A stretch of DNA of 64,000 bases from an uncultured Actinomycetes bacterium (GTDB lineage Bacteria > Actinomycetota > Actinomycetes > Mycobacteriales > Nakamurellaceae), in contig CALANS010000217.1 in the NCBI GenBank assembly GCA_937926105.1, forward strand, positions 1 to 64,000. Reading direction: 5' to 3'. The position numbers were made by a program, and so were the translations under genes. This document shows, in pieces, positions 1 through 8,569 of this stretch; position 1 is the first letter of the stretch; every line of letters begins with the position of its first letter. The notes beneath the pieces are model-generated. The model did no database searches. It was not told the DNA's origin and was given only the letters and a program-made list of their open reading frames with translations.

Positions 1-23
1 TGACTCCATCCTCGTTTCCAAGG

Positions 24-783
24 TCATGAGCCTCCAACAAACCCGGGGCGGTTCAGTCCGTGACGCCCAGAGCTGGCCGCAATCCCGATGCGGGCGCCAT
101 GACCTCGGAGAGCTGGAAGCGCGCCAAGTCGGCAGCGAAGCGTCTCTACGAACACCTCGACCGGCACTACCAGCACCCGATGCCGTTCGATCGAGAATAG
201 CGGGACCGAAATCGCCGCCGACAGAAAGGGGGGCGGCAGTGCATGGAGGATCCGCCAGGAGTTGGGCGCTGCACTGCCGGCGATCAGCAGTGCCTGGTCT
301 ATGCGTGCGGGGAAGGGCAGGTGGGGCTGAACGGCTTGCTCCACGGCGCGCAGCGTTGCGAGGCCGGCCGGCCCGAGATGCGCGAGGGTCAAGTGTGGAA
401 CGACCTTCTCGTGAGTCCCGCCGTAGGGCGGATGCTCCGGGAACGCTTCCCAGACGGCGGCCGTGAGGTGATCGAATGACGCGGCGGGCTCCGGGTCGAG
501 CCAGAGCACGTCGCCCCGGAACCACCGTGTGGCCACCAAGTGGCAGTCGAATGCGGTCACCGACGCCACGGCTGCCGCCAAGCGGGCGATGAGTTTCTCG
601 TTGACGGCGCACGGCGTGGCAAAGGGATACAGGACGGTGACGTGGGCGGGTATGCCCCAACCCGCCGCCGGGTCCAGGCGGTCCCGGGTGCTCGCGCACG
701 ACTGGCTCCGCGGCAGCGATCGGCACGATGACCGCAGTTTCCGTCGTCGGCGCGACGTCTGGCGCGGGGTTGAGGTAGGGCAC
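24..783 (-). pseudogene. 2'-5' RNA ligase-family (2H phosphoesterase) protein, frameshifted
   Basis: The two catalytic 2H motifs are clear: HVTVLYPF and, about 85 residues later, HLTLAHLG. Such proteins act on 2',3'-cyclic or 2'-5' phosphodiester ends of nucleotides or RNA. The natural N-terminus (GTG at 783, [15 protein letters not shown]..., VIVPIAAAEPVVREH) lies in a different frame from the rest. The frames meet at the CCCGGG run near 683-688, where one extra base separates VREH from RDRLDPAAGWG. Family similarity ends near 235 (SWRILHALP) beside a run of six G (228-233); the frame then drifts on to 24, so the true stop may also be lost. This is either a decayed gene or a gene with one or two base errors. 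It is divergent from the PPOX gene at 875. Confidence 0.6.
60..200 (+). CDS. Short ORF, possible gene tail
   Basis: A short reading frame opens at a GTG (60) or an ATG (99) and ends with the peptide DRHYQHPMPFDRE. The stretch from SESWKRAKSAAKRLYEHLDRHY is amphipathic and Lys/Arg rich and reads like genuine protein rather than a GC-rich shadow. An in-frame stop at 27-29 cuts it off from anything further left. It runs antisense to the far 3' end of the 2H phosphoesterase frame, beyond that gene's recognisable domain. It may be a small protein or the end of a decayed gene. No function can be assigned. Confidence 0.25.
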   Translation: MTPRAGRNPDAGAMTSESWKRAKSAAKRLYEHLDRHYQHPMPFDRE

Positions 784-874
784 CCGACAGACGCTATCGA
801 TCCACCGCAGGATTCGCCGCGCACATGATCCGCCTACGGCCGCGGTGTCGGACCGTGGTTCTACTCTGCGGGCC

Positions 875-1315
875 ATGCAGACGAGTGATCTGGATAGTGG
901 AGCCGATATCGATCCGGCTCGCCGCGCTCACGTCGAGAGGCGGCTCGCCAGCAACCTCATCGGATGGCTGACCACGGTCGACCCGAAGGGCCGCCCATAC
1001 AGCGTGCCGGTATGGTTCCTGCGCCTCCCAGACGGCCGCATCCTGGTCTACACCAGGGCGGGCAAACGCAAGATCGACAATCTAGCCTGCAACCCCGAGG
1101 TGACTCTCGCGTTGGATGTGACCGATATCGGCCGCGATGTCATCCGGATCGAGGGGCAGGCCCATGTGGACACGGGCATGCCCCCCGCTGACCAACACCC
1201 CGAGTACCGGGCCAAGTACGCCGAGCGGATCGGAACGATGTTCGCGACGGCCGCCGACTTCGCCGCCCTGTTCTCGGTGCCACTGATCATCACACCTCGG
1301 CGGCTGCTCACCTGA
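875..1315 (+). CDS. PPOX-class F420/flavin-dependent oxidoreductase
   Basis: A 146-residue split-barrel protein of the pyridoxamine 5'-phosphate oxidase-like superfamily. The sequence opens with [21 protein letters not shown] and continues with the cofactor-phosphate-binding stretch [27 protein letters not shown], the pattern of the actinobacterial TIGR03667/Rv3369-type enzymes. Members bind F420, FMN or haem in the cytosol; the substrate is unknown. The ATG at 875 is preferred to the earlier in-frame start at 845 because family members begin only a short distance before the conserved LIGWLTTVD block. It stands alone, divergent from the 2H phosphoesterase. Confidence 0.8.
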   Translation: MQTSDLDSGADIDPARRAHVERRLASNLIGWLTTVDPKGRPYSVPVWFLRLPDGRILVYTRAGKRKIDNLACNPEVTLALDVTDIGRDVIRIEGQAHVDTGMPPADQHPEYRAKYAERIGTMFATAADFAALFSVPLIITPRRLLT

Positions 1316-1335
1316 CCAGTGATGCGCGCGATGCG

Positions 1336-1561
1336 CTAATCGCAGAGTCGTGGGCCGGAGCCGATCCCGCTGGGCGATCCGCTTACGAAGAAGGCTGGAA
1401 GTCGTGTCGAGTCGGCAGGAGGTGACGAAGCCGCGGCCACCCAGATAGGTCGCGAACACGAGCGGGCCGAGTCGTCGTGCTGTCGGGGCGGACGACAGCT
1501 CCTCGCGCAATTGCTCGTCGTAGACACGCAGCAGGGTTCGGAGGTCTGCGACGTCGGTCAT
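1336..1561 (-). pseudogene. GNAT acetyltransferase N-terminal fragment
   Basis: The start MTDVADLRTLLRVYDEQLRE, followed by GPLVFATYLGGRGFVTSCRLD, matches the first 50 or so residues of a common actinobacterial GNAT family (DL..LYD.QLR, then GPLVRV.GG.RGFVTYRDL). After that the frame loses all resemblance, and no acetyl-CoA-binding motif (Q/RxxGxG/A) follows. The gene is therefore a 5' remnant cut near 1380. The frame itself stays open to 1082, antisense to the PPOX gene, but that part has no protein character. Confidence 0.4.
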
Positions 1562-1728
1562 CCGCCGAGCCTGACCCGTCGCGGCGCGGCGGAGCAACCA
1601 GTTAGTCCACCGCCGGGACCGGCGCACGGCCGCCACCGCCCTGCGCCGCCGCCAGAAAAATCGATGGTGAACCGAGTCGCCGGCGTGTCATCCTGGTGGT
1701 CCGCACTGACCGGCAGGAGGTGAGACCC

Positions 1729-1779
1729 GTGCGCGCAATATCAGCAATGGGCGCTCCCGGCCATCCACGAGGCGACTGA
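1729..1779 (+). CDS. Possible 16-codon leader peptide upstream of patatin gene
   Basis: A GTG at 1729 follows an almost ideal ribosome-binding site, AGGAGGTGA (1716-1724), and opens a 16-codon frame reading VRAISAMGAPGHPRGD. Its stop (1777-1779) lies inside the hairpin at 1772-1788. The strong Shine-Dalgarno together with a stop in secondary structure is the usual layout of a translated leader. It could also be chance or the rump of a lost gene. Confidence 0.35.
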   Translation: MRAISAMGAPGHPRGD

Positions 1780-1803
1780 ACCAGTCGCGCACGGGAGCCC
1801 CCC
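1749..1803 (+). promoter_or_regulatory. Structured leader RNA before patatin gene
   Basis: Nested inverted repeats. The inner hairpin is GCGACTG-AAC-CAGTCGC (1772-1788). The outer arms GGGCGCTCCCG (1749-1759) and CGGGAGCCCCC (1792-1802) also pair, with one mismatch. The structure ends seven bases before the Shine-Dalgarno GGAAGG (1809-1814) of the downstream gene. A short uridine tract is lacking, so it looks more like a translational leader than a terminator. The role is inferred only. Confidence 0.4.
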
Positions 1804-1822
1804 TATTTGGAAGGTGACTCCC

Positions 1823-2764
1823 ATGGACACAACAGGTTTCTCGACCCCACGACTCGACACGAGGACATCCCAGCGACGGCGAGCGCTGGTGCTGGGCGGC
1901 GGCGGGTCGTCCGGCAATGCGTGGCTGATTGGCGTGGTCGCCGGGTTGTTCGACGCCGGGCTGGACGTGACCACCGCCGACCTCACTATCGGTACGTCGG
2001 CCGGTTCGACGGCCGCGGCCCAGTTCGCCGGCGCGAGCCCGGCCGAGCTTTTCGCCGCGTGCCTCGTCAGCCCGCAGCAGGGGCCCGGCCCGGCCGGGTC
2101 TGGCCCGTTCCATCGTCCGGCCCGGCCACACAACCCGGGCGTGCCGGTAGCGAATCACCTGGCGAGGGTCACCGAGATTATCGCGTCTGCGGCGGATCCG
2201 GCCGACATGCGCCGCCGGATGGGCGCGAACGCACTCGAGCTGGACGCTGCGTCGGACGGCTCCTGGCCCATCCGATGGCGCGCCATCGTTGCGGCGCGGC
2301 TGCCTCGCCCGGACTGGCCGCGGCGCACGGTACTGATCACGGCCGTCGATGCCCGCTCCGGCGAACCGGTCGTGTTCGACCGGAACGGTGGCGTGGATCT
2401 CGTCGATGCGGTCGCCGCCAGCTGCGCCAGCAGCCTGCCGTACCGGATCGGTGACAGCCGATTCATCGACGGCGGGTACCGGCGCAACGAGAACGCCGAC
2501 CTCGCCCTCGGGTGCGAACGGGTGCTGGTGCTCTCGCCGTTCGGTGGCAGGACCTTGCACCCGTTGAGCTGGGGAATGCAGCTCGAGGCGCAGGTCGACG
2601 AACTTCGTAGCGGCGGCAGCAAGGTCGAGACGATCTTTCCGGACGACGACTCGGAGCACCTGTTCGGCCACAACGCGATGGACCTGTCGCTGCGTCCGGC
2701 CGCGGCTCGCGCCGGCTACCACCAGGGTGGTGCGCTCGCCGAGCAAGTCCGTGAATTCTGGTAG
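1823..2764 (+). CDS. Patatin-like phospholipase
   Basis: A 313-residue patatin-fold hydrolase. It has the glycine-rich oxyanion loop GGGGSSG (residues 25-31), the nucleophile elbow GTSAGS (Ser59) and the catalytic aspartate in FIDGGY (about Asp216), so the Ser-Asp dyad is complete. Enzymes of this type cleave acyl esters of phospholipids or other lipids. No signal peptide is visible, so a cytosolic or membrane-surface role is likely. The ATG at 1823 has GGAAGG eight bases upstream; the GTG at 1814 has no such spacing. It stands alone and is preceded by a structured leader and a possible leader peptide. Confidence 0.85.
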   Translation: MDTTGFSTPRLDTRTSQRRRALVLGGGGSSGNAWLIGVVAGLFDAGLDVTTADLTIGTSAGSTAAAQFAGASPAELFAACLVSPQQGPGPAGSGPFHRPARPHNPGVPVANHLARVTEIIASAADPADMRRRMGANALELDAASDGSWPIRWRAIVAARLPRPDWPRRTVLITAVDARSGEPVVFDRNGGVDLVDAVAASCASSLPYRIGDSRFIDGGYRRNENADLALGCERVLVLSPFGGRTLHPLSWGMQLEAQVDELRSGGSKVETIFPDDDSEHLFGHNAMDLSLRPAAARAGYHQGGALAEQVREFW

Positions 2765-2928
2765 GTCGATAGCGGAACCACCGCCGCGACCGGGTAGCGG
2801 CGGGTGTGACGGGGTCATGGCCAACGCCAGGCGCCGGTGACCGCGGCCGGCCGTCGGGGACGCCGATGCCGGACGTGGCTGCTGGGAATAGTCTCGACCT
2901 ACCCGGCAACCTGTGCTGAGGTGTACTG

Positions 2929-3540
2929 ATGTCAGACACCACCTGTCACATGTCGATCTCTCTCGACGGCTTCGTCGCCGGACCCGAGCAGAGCCGGGAC
3001 AACCCGCTGGGCATACGCGGCCACGAGCTGCATGGCTGGCATATCGGCGACCCGCGCGCGACCGAGGCGGACAGCGCAGCCAGCCGATGGCTGATGCGCC
3101 CGCGCGGTGCGTACGTCATGGGCCGGAACATGTTTGGGCCGATCCGCGGAGAGTGGAACGAGGCGTGGGACGGATGGTGGGGGCCCGAGCCGCCCTATCA
3201 CGCTCCGGTGTTCGTACTCACCCACTACGACCGCGAGCCGATCGAGATGGCGGGCGGGACCACCTTCCATTTCGTGACCGGGGGCTTCGACGCCGCGTAC
3301 GCGCGGGCGCTCGAAACGGCAGGGGGCAAGGGCGTGGACATCGCCGGCGGCGCCTGGACAGTTCGTCAAGCGCTCAACGCCGGGGTGATCGACGAACTCA
3401 CCCTGGACGTCACACCTGTCCTGCTCGGCAGCGGCGAGCGCATTTTCGACGGCGTCGAGACCTTTGACTTCGAGCCCGTGGAGGTGCTCCACTCCCCGCT
3501 CACCACCCATATCCGATACCGCAGGCGCCTCGCCGGCTGA
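2929..3540 (+). CDS. Dihydrofolate reductase / RibD C-terminal-like protein
   Basis: A 203-residue protein that begins CHMSISLDGFVAGPEQSRDNPLG, the hallmark opening of the stand-alone RibD C-terminal (DHFR-fold) family. It continues with YVMGRNMFGPIRG, the NADPH-site region GFDAAYARALETAGGKGVDIAGGA, and the closing LGSGERIFDG block. These proteins are NAD(P)H-dependent reductases of unknown substrate; they are not true FolA. The length is typical. It is a single gene, not in an operon. Confidence 0.8.
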   Translation: MSDTTCHMSISLDGFVAGPEQSRDNPLGIRGHELHGWHIGDPRATEADSAASRWLMRPRGAYVMGRNMFGPIRGEWNEAWDGWWGPEPPYHAPVFVLTHYDREPIEMAGGTTFHFVTGGFDAAYARALETAGGKGVDIAGGAWTVRQALNAGVIDELTLDVTPVLLGSGERIFDGVETFDFEPVEVLHSPLTTHIRYRRRLAG

Positions 3541-3620
3541 GCATGAGCCGTCCCCCGGGTGGGCTGCAACCGGTGGGCGGCGTCGGTATCCGGGCTGCTC
3601 ACGATCCCCATGGGCACGTG

Positions 3621-4016
3621 TCAGGCGTCGGGACCCGCGGAACGGTTTGCCCGGAGGACGGCGATCACCAACCCCGTTCGAACGAGGGCGACGGCGGGAC
3701 CGACGGGCAGCCCGAAACCGATCCAGAACACGAGCTCAAGCGGCAGCAGGCCGAAAGACAGTGCGACGCCGCGCCGCCGGCCGGTCCACAGCAGCCACCC
3801 CATCACGAGTTCGGCGATGTACACGACGAAAAAGGCAACCAGCAGCGGCACCGACGTGGCAATGCCCATCTCCTCGATCGGCCCCTCGCCGTAGGTGGGG
3901 AAACCCATGAAGGTCCAGACCGCACCCGTTTCGACGAAGTGGTGGATCGCCTGGATCGCCGGCAGTCCAAACTCGATGCCGGCCAACCACGCGAACACCG
4001 CCGCGGTTCTGGTCAT
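3621..4016 (-). CDS. Small integral membrane protein
   Basis: 131 residues with four hydrophobic spans (about 7-25, 55-78, 88-105 and 105-125) separated by short basic loops (WTGRRRG, RANRS). No catalytic motif or named domain is recognised. The ATG at 4016 overlaps the stop of a tiny upstream frame by 4 bp (ATGA), so it may have been translated as the second gene of a now shortened unit. The function is unknown. Confidence 0.6.
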   Translation of the reverse strand: MTRTAAVFAWLAGIEFGLPAIQAIHHFVETGAVWTFMGFPTYGEGPIEEMGIATSVPLLVAFFVVYIAELVMGWLLWTGRRRGVALSFGLLPLELVFWIGFGLPVGPAVALVRTGLVIAVLRANRSAGPDA

Positions 4017-4144
4017 CGCGCACCCGCATCCGGCCCGACCTGCGGGGGCAACCTCGGCGCACGGGGCGCGTTCATCTCGACGATGTCGAAGGCCCCGCCG
4101 TCCCGGACGGCCTCCTTCACCACGGTGTGCCGGGCGGTGGGCAT
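4013..4144 (-). CDS. Short ORF overlapping membrane-protein start
   Basis: A 43-codon frame (MPTARHTVVKEAVRDGGAF...) whose stop overlaps the start of the membrane protein gene by 4 bp. The frame is open further upstream, so it may be the end of a longer, lost gene. No family is recognised. The support is only positional. Confidence 0.2.
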   Translation of the reverse strand: MPTARHTVVKEAVRDGGAFDIVEMNAPRAPRLPPQVGPDAGAR

Positions 4145-4239
4145 CACCGTTGAGGACTCGCCGCTGGTGGTTATGACGCCTCCATGAAGCCGGTACGAGC
4201 AGCCTGCGACGGCGGAGCGGCAGCTATGCGGGTAGTGCG

Positions 4240-4800
4240 CTACTCGACTCCGATGACGTCCGCGAGCGCGGTGCGCTCGGAGACGCCGAGCTTGAGGCCG
4301 GCTCGATAGAGGTGCCCTCGACGGTCCGCACCGACACGGTCAGCCGCTCGGCGATGACCCTGTTCGACAGCCCCCGGGCGGCGCGTGCGACGATCTCGCG
4401 CTCGCGGACGGTCACTGGCAGTGGCCTGATCGCGATCGCCAGCGCCGGGGTGCGGGCGCCGGACCGGCCGGCCAGCTTTTCGGCGAGGGACGCGGCGGCG
4501 AGGGCCGAGCCCCGCTGCCCCTGCCGACGGTGCACCGCTGCCGCCTGGGCAGCCGCATCGCCGGCGGCGACGAGATCGCCGAGCCGGGCCCATTCGGCGG
4601 CCGCCGTGAGCAGCGCCTCGCCGTCGTCGTCGGCCCAGGCCCGGGCATGCTCGCGAGCCGCGACGGCCCGCGGGCCGAGTCCGGTGGGGGAGGCGGGGCA
4701 GCGGCGTCGCCGAACTGGACCGCGGTCTGCCAGGCAAGGACCTCGTAGGCGGGCGCGCCGGACTCGCGGGCACGGTCGGCCGCGGCGACGGCGTGGCCGA
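4240..4800 (-). pseudogene. LuxR-family regulator remnant, 5'-truncated with two frameshifts
   Basis: Three frames together give the C-terminal part of a large LuxR-type regulator. The first segment reads ASDALGHAVAAADRARESGAPAYEVLAWQTA. After a frameshift near 4690 comes GLGPRAVAAREHARAWADDDGEALL... and then the helix-turn-helix REREIVARAARGLSNRVIAERLTVSVRTVEG. A second frameshift near 4310 leads to HLYRAGLKLGVSERTALADVIGVE and the stop. The ATPase or sensor part that should precede this is missing: similarity stops at about 4800, exactly where the SDR remnant begins on the other strand. It is therefore non-functional. Confidence 0.65.
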
Positions 4801-5287
4801 GCGCATCGCTCGCAACCGTCGTGTCGTGTTCATCTCCTCGGTCAACGGCCGGGTGTCGTTTCCGTTTACCGGGATGTACAACGCCTCGAAGTACGCGACC
4901 GAGGCGGTGGCCGATTGCCTGCGGGTCGAGCTGCGCCCGTTCGGGGTGCAGGTCGGGCTCATCGAGCTGGGGGTCATCGACACCGACCCCTGGCACGAGA
5001 TGGACCAGCTCATCGACGATCTCGAGGCGGGCTTGGACCCCGAGCACCGGGCGCTCTACGCGCAGCATTTCGCCGGTGAGCGTCGGCTGGTCGGGAAGAT
5101 CCGCAGGAACGCCAAGCCGCCCGATCGAGTCGCCGCCGTCGTCGAGCGGCAGCTGGCCAGACGACGGATGCGACCGCGCACCCTGGTGGGTGCGGACGCC
5201 CGGTTGATCCTCGCGATGAAGGCGCTACTGTCGGCCCGCCGCCTGGACGCGGTCTGGGCTCAGGGGATCGGTGTCGGCATGGTGTAG
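4793..5287 (+). pseudogene. Short-chain dehydrogenase/reductase, 5'-truncated
   Basis: The C-terminal two thirds of an SDR: VVFISSVNGRVSFPFTGMYNASKYATEAVADCLRVEL contains the catalytic Ser and the Tyr-x-x-x-Lys pair (YNASK). It runs on through FGVQVGLIELGVIDTD to a natural end. The whole Rossmann part (TGxxxGIG, NNAG) is missing, so it cannot bind NAD(P) and should be inactive. The break lies at about 4795-4815 and coincides with the truncation of the LuxR remnant, which suggests that one deletion or recombination event removed the starts of both genes. Confidence 0.65.
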
Positions 5288-5463
5288 GTCACGCTCCCTT
5301 GCGCCGAGCCGCGTAGGTAAGGCTCCTTGCCTGCATGATGCTGACTGCTTCCCGAACGGCTGCTGTCCCGTCGTCAGCGGTATCAGCCGGATCGAGCGCG
5401 GCCTGACCTACGACGCAAAGTTCACCGATCGCTACCGACAGTGGCTCCACGCAGCTTGACACC

Positions 5464-5720
5464 GTGAGCGACTATCGTTGCACGATAGTCGATCTCGGAA
5501 TGCCCCAGTACGTGGGCCGCACCGGGATCTGCTGGGATAACACGGTCGCTGAGGCGTTCTGGGCCACGCTGAAGCGAGAGCTTGTCGACCCGGTATCGGT
5601 TGGCCACCAGAGCCGACGCCAGGCGCACGATCTTTGCCTGGATCAACTACGACAACCGGCGTCGCCTGCACTCGTCACAGGGCTACCCGACCGGCAACCG
5701 TGGGAGGCGCGATACAGTAG
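5464..5720 (+). mobile_element. IS3-family transposase (OrfB) 3' remnant
   Basis: Two overlapping frames carry the end of an IS3-type DDE integrase. The first has YVGRTGICWDNTVAEAFWATLKRELVD, with the last catalytic glutamate region (DN..AE.F..TLK.EL). After a frameshift near 5580 comes RADARRTIFAWINYDNRRRLHSSQGYPTGN. Residues are missing around WIN-YDNRRR. A likely element end follows at about 5757-5785 (TGTCCGGTCAACGGGGGAAA). The 5' two thirds of the transposase and any orfA are absent, so this is a dead relic. It sits next to the LuxR-SDR deletion junction. Confidence 0.65.
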
Positions 5721-5882
5721 GAGCCACCCGACCAGCGGCGCTCAAGCCGCATAACCCGTGTCCGGTCAACGGGGGAAAGCCCACTCGCTCGAACCGTCGC
5801 CTGAGTCACCAATGTCCGCTTGGCCGTTCTCTGGACATTATCTGGCCGTTCACAGCTGAGCAGGATGCGACCCGGTCACTAG

Positions 5883-6890
5883 TTAGAGATCGGGTGCGCA
5901 CGGACCGGTGGATAGCTGGTGTAGCCCGCGCAGGTCACCCGTGGCGTAGTCGGTGACGGCCATGGTCGTCACCGGGTACATCAGTTGACTCGGATCGTCG
6001 ACATGATCCAGGCCGACCAGGTGCCCGAGTTCGTGCAGCATCACGGCACGCAGCTGGGAGCGCCGGCTGACCGATGTCCCGTTGACGGACGCGTCCGCGA
6101 GCTGGGCCTGCACCTGCGGCCGGTCCAGAAACAGGGTTCCCGACACGTAGGTCAGGCGCCCGGTCCCGTCACCGACGGCAATGCCGCCGCCGAGCCCGAT
6201 GGTGTTCCCGGCCAGGTCGGGGATGTCCTGCGGGGTGGTCCAGGCCACCAGCACCGGGGCCCACCGGTCACCGTAGCGGTCCAGCTGGAACGGGGCGCGC
6301 CGGGTCGCCGCGGGTTCGGAGGTGGGCCCGTCGTTGACGAAGTGGAATCCGGTCAGCGATCCGAGTCGGCTGAACGCGGAGGCGAGGATCTCCTGCCCCT
6401 CGACCGGCGCGACGCCGCTGGTGGCGTAGTGGATGGGCCGGCACGGGTCCCACGTCACCGGATCGGATCCGCCCGATTGCATCCGGATGAAGCGGAAGGC
6501 GTCCGGGCCGGCAGGCGCGGGCGCCGGATCGCCGACCGGACCCTCCAGCTCCTCGCGACCCGGCGTCGGATAGCCAGTCCGATGCTGGGTGTCGGCACCG
6601 CCGAGGCTCACCAGGGCCACGCCCCCGATGGGCACCGCGATGGCCAGACATACCACCAGCAGCGCCCGCAGCCGCCGGGGGCGCCGCCCCCCGGTGGGGT
6701 GGCCGCGCCGCCGGCGACCGTCACCCCGCGTTTCGTCGAGTGACGACTGCGTGTCCAGCCACAGCTGGTGCGGGTCCAGCCCGGCGGCCCGGGCGCGGGC
6801 GTCGGCACGGTCCAGTTCCTCGAGCCGGCGCGTCATGGCCCGAACCTGCCGGCGCTGTGCGCGGCTCAGGTGCCCGTCCGTGCTGCCCAC
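5883..6890 (-). CDS. Matrixin-like zinc metalloprotease, membrane anchored
   Basis: 335 residues. The N-terminus is a basic cytosolic segment (HLSRAQRRQVRAMTRRLEEL...), followed by one hydrophobic span (LRALLVVCLAIAVPIGGVALVSL, about residues 75-97) and a Pro/Ala-rich linker. The extracellular domain contains the metzincin motif HELGHLVGLDH (His286, His290, His296) and a Met-turn, LMYP. This suggests a type II membrane-anchored, surface-exposed peptidase. The GTG at 6890 is chosen because it has GGGAG upstream; the frame is open much further, but that part lacks protein character. It is divergent from the APH gene. The substrate is unknown. Confidence 0.75.
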   Translation of the reverse strand: MGSTDGHLSRAQRRQVRAMTRRLEELDRADARARAAGLDPHQLWLDTQSSLDETRGDGRRRRGHPTGGRRPRRLRALLVVCLAIAVPIGGVALVSLGGADTQHRTGYPTPGREELEGPVGDPAPAPAGPDAFRFIRMQSGGSDPVTWDPCRPIHYATSGVAPVEGQEILASAFSRLGSLTGFHFVNDGPTSEPAATRRAPFQLDRYGDRWAPVLVAWTTPQDIPDLAGNTIGLGGGIAVGDGTGRLTYVSGTLFLDRPQVQAQLADASVNGTSVSRRSQLRAVMLHELGHLVGLDHVDDPSQLMYPVTTMAVTDYATGDLRGLHQLSTGPCAPDL

Positions 6891-7143
6891 GACTCTCCCT
6901 GCTGACAGGCCGCGGCTTTCGAACCGCGAGCGGCTGTGCCTTTCCGCCGAGCCCGGTCCCGGCACCCCGTGGCCACCGATGCTAACGGCGGTGACGAAGG
7001 CCCGCGGCGGGCGCTCCTGCGGGAGCAACAGCAGGCTCGTGCCGACAGCCTGCGACCTCGTCCCGGGCTGCGTCGCAGGCAACGGGGCGTCACCTCTGCG
7101 GAATTCGCTTGCTGCGCGTCGCGCCACGCTCGAAGCTGACGCC

Positions 7144-8043
7144 GTGGACATGCATCCGGGGCAGATCGAACTGACGGCGACTGCGGCCAGGGCGCTGGTG
7201 GAGCACCAGTTCCCGCGGTGGCGTGGTCTCCCCGTCACTTCCGTGCCGTCTAGCGGCACCGTGAACGCGCTGTTTCGCATCGGGAACAAGATGGTCGCGC
7301 GTTTCCCGCTACAGGTCGCGGCCGAACCGGACGGCGGCCGGTCCCGGCTCGAATCGGAGGCGAGCGCCGCGCGAGAACTGCTCGGTCACACGAGGTTCGC
7401 GACGCCGGAGCCGATCGCCATCGGTGAGCCGGGACGCGGCTACCCGCAGGCGTGGTCGGTCCACACCTGGCTGCCGGGGGCGGCGGCGAGTGACGACGAT
7501 CCGGGTTCGTCGCCGGATTTCGCCCGCGATCTGGCCGAGTTCATCCGCGGGGTGCGGTCCATCGACGTCGCGGGCCGCACGTTCGGCGGCACCGGGCGTG
7601 GAGGCGATCTACGCGCGCACGACGAATGGATGCGGGTCTGCTTCGAGCGCAGCGAGGGGCTGCTGGACGTGCCTTCGCTGCGGGCCCTGTGGCTGCGGCT
7701 GCGTGAGCTGCCGCGGGGCCCCGGCGGCGACGCGATGTGTCACGGTGACCTGATGCCGGGCAACGTGCTGGTCGACGGTCGCCGACTGGTCGGGGTCATC
7801 GACGTGGGGGGCCTGGGCCCCGCCGATCCGGCGCTGGACCTGGTGGGCGGCTGGCATCTGTTGCAGGACGCTCCTCGTCGGGAATTCCGGGCACAACTGG
7901 GTGTCGACGACCAACAGTGGCAGCGCGGGATGGCGTGGGCGTTCGTCCAGTCGGCCGGGCTGGTCTGGTACTACCGGCGCAGCAACCCGACCATGAGTGC
8001 GATCGGCGCGCGCACCCTGGACCGGATCCTGTCGGTCGCCTGA
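7144..8043 (+). CDS. Aminoglycoside phosphotransferase (APH) family kinase
   Basis: About 300 residues with the eukaryotic-kinase-like APH fold. Nucleotide-binding N-lobe features are present (SSGTVNALFRIGNKMVARFPL). The catalytic loop is CHGDLMPGNVLV (His200, Asp202, Asn207), and the metal-binding segment is VIDVGGLGPADPALDL. Members phosphorylate aminoglycosides, macrolides or small metabolites; resistance cannot be inferred from sequence alone. The start is GTG 7144 or ATG 7150, which differ by two codons. It is divergent from the metalloprotease. Confidence 0.8.
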   Translation: MDMHPGQIELTATAARALVEHQFPRWRGLPVTSVPSSGTVNALFRIGNKMVARFPLQVAAEPDGGRSRLESEASAARELLGHTRFATPEPIAIGEPGRGYPQAWSVHTWLPGAAASDDDPGSSPDFARDLAEFIRGVRSIDVAGRTFGGTGRGGDLRAHDEWMRVCFERSEGLLDVPSLRALWLRLRELPRGPGGDAMCHGDLMPGNVLVDGRRLVGVIDVGGLGPADPALDLVGGWHLLQDAPRREFRAQLGVDDQQWQRGMAWAFVQSAGLVWYYRRSNPTMSAIGARTLDRILSVA

Positions 8044-8110
8044 ACCGGGCGGCACCGGGCTGGTCGAACGCTGTTGCCAGGTCGGCCGGCACTCGGAATA
8101 CTGGCCGATC

Positions 8111-8509
8111 ATGACCTCACGAATCATGAACACGTGCATCGACTGCGCCGATCCCTACACCCTCGCGCAGTTCTGGAGCCAGGTGCTGGGCATCCCGATG
8201 GACCCCGAAGACTCCCCGGGCAGCGACGAGGCCGGCTTCGACGTGGGCGCCGGCCAGAGCCTGCTCTTCCTCAAGGTGCCGGAGCCGAAGAGCACCAAGA
8301 ACAGGGTGCACGTGTGCCTGGAGCCGCAGCAGCGCCGCGACGACGAGGTTGCCCGGCTCGTCGATCTCGGTGCCGTTCTGTACGACGACCGCCGGAACCC
8401 GGACGGCACCGGATGGGCCGTGCTGCGCGATCCGGAGGGGAACGAATTCTGCGTGTTGCGCAGTGCCGAAGAGCGCGCCGCCACCGCCGCTCGAAACGCG
8501 GCGGGCTGA
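8111..8509 (+). CDS. VOC (glyoxalase-like) family protein
   Basis: 132 residues of the glyoxalase-like fold. The opening is MNTCIDCADPYTLAQFWSQVLG, and the close is GTGWAVLRDPEGNEFCVL. This is the actinobacterial stand-alone VOC type, often of unknown substrate (dioxygenase, fosfomycin/bleomycin-resistance or isomerase relatives). The ATG lies 68 bases after the APH stop, so the two could be cotranscribed. Confidence 0.8.
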   Translation: MTSRIMNTCIDCADPYTLAQFWSQVLGIPMDPEDSPGSDEAGFDVGAGQSLLFLKVPEPKSTKNRVHVCLEPQQRRDDEVARLVDLGAVLYDDRRNPDGTGWAVLRDPEGNEFCVLRSAEERAATAARNAAG

Positions 8510-8569
8510 CTCAGGCGAGCCTCGATCTCGTGAAGGATGATCGCCGACCGCGCCGGTGGCGCCGGCCCT

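Noticed and set aside
1688..2824. Long frame antisense to the patatin gene
   Set aside because: Composition is that of a GC-rich shadow, while the opposite strand encodes complete patatin motifs and a good ribosome-binding site.
5464..5720. Programmed frameshifting in the IS3 transposase
   Set aside because: In IS3 elements the programmed shift is between orfA and orfB; here the break lies inside the OrfB C-terminus, with missing residues, so it is decay.
5811..5839. Inverted repeat AATGTCC/GGACATT next to the IS relic
   Set aside because: Arms of seven bases with a 15-base gap; no matching copy at the other side of the relic, so not accepted as terminal repeats.
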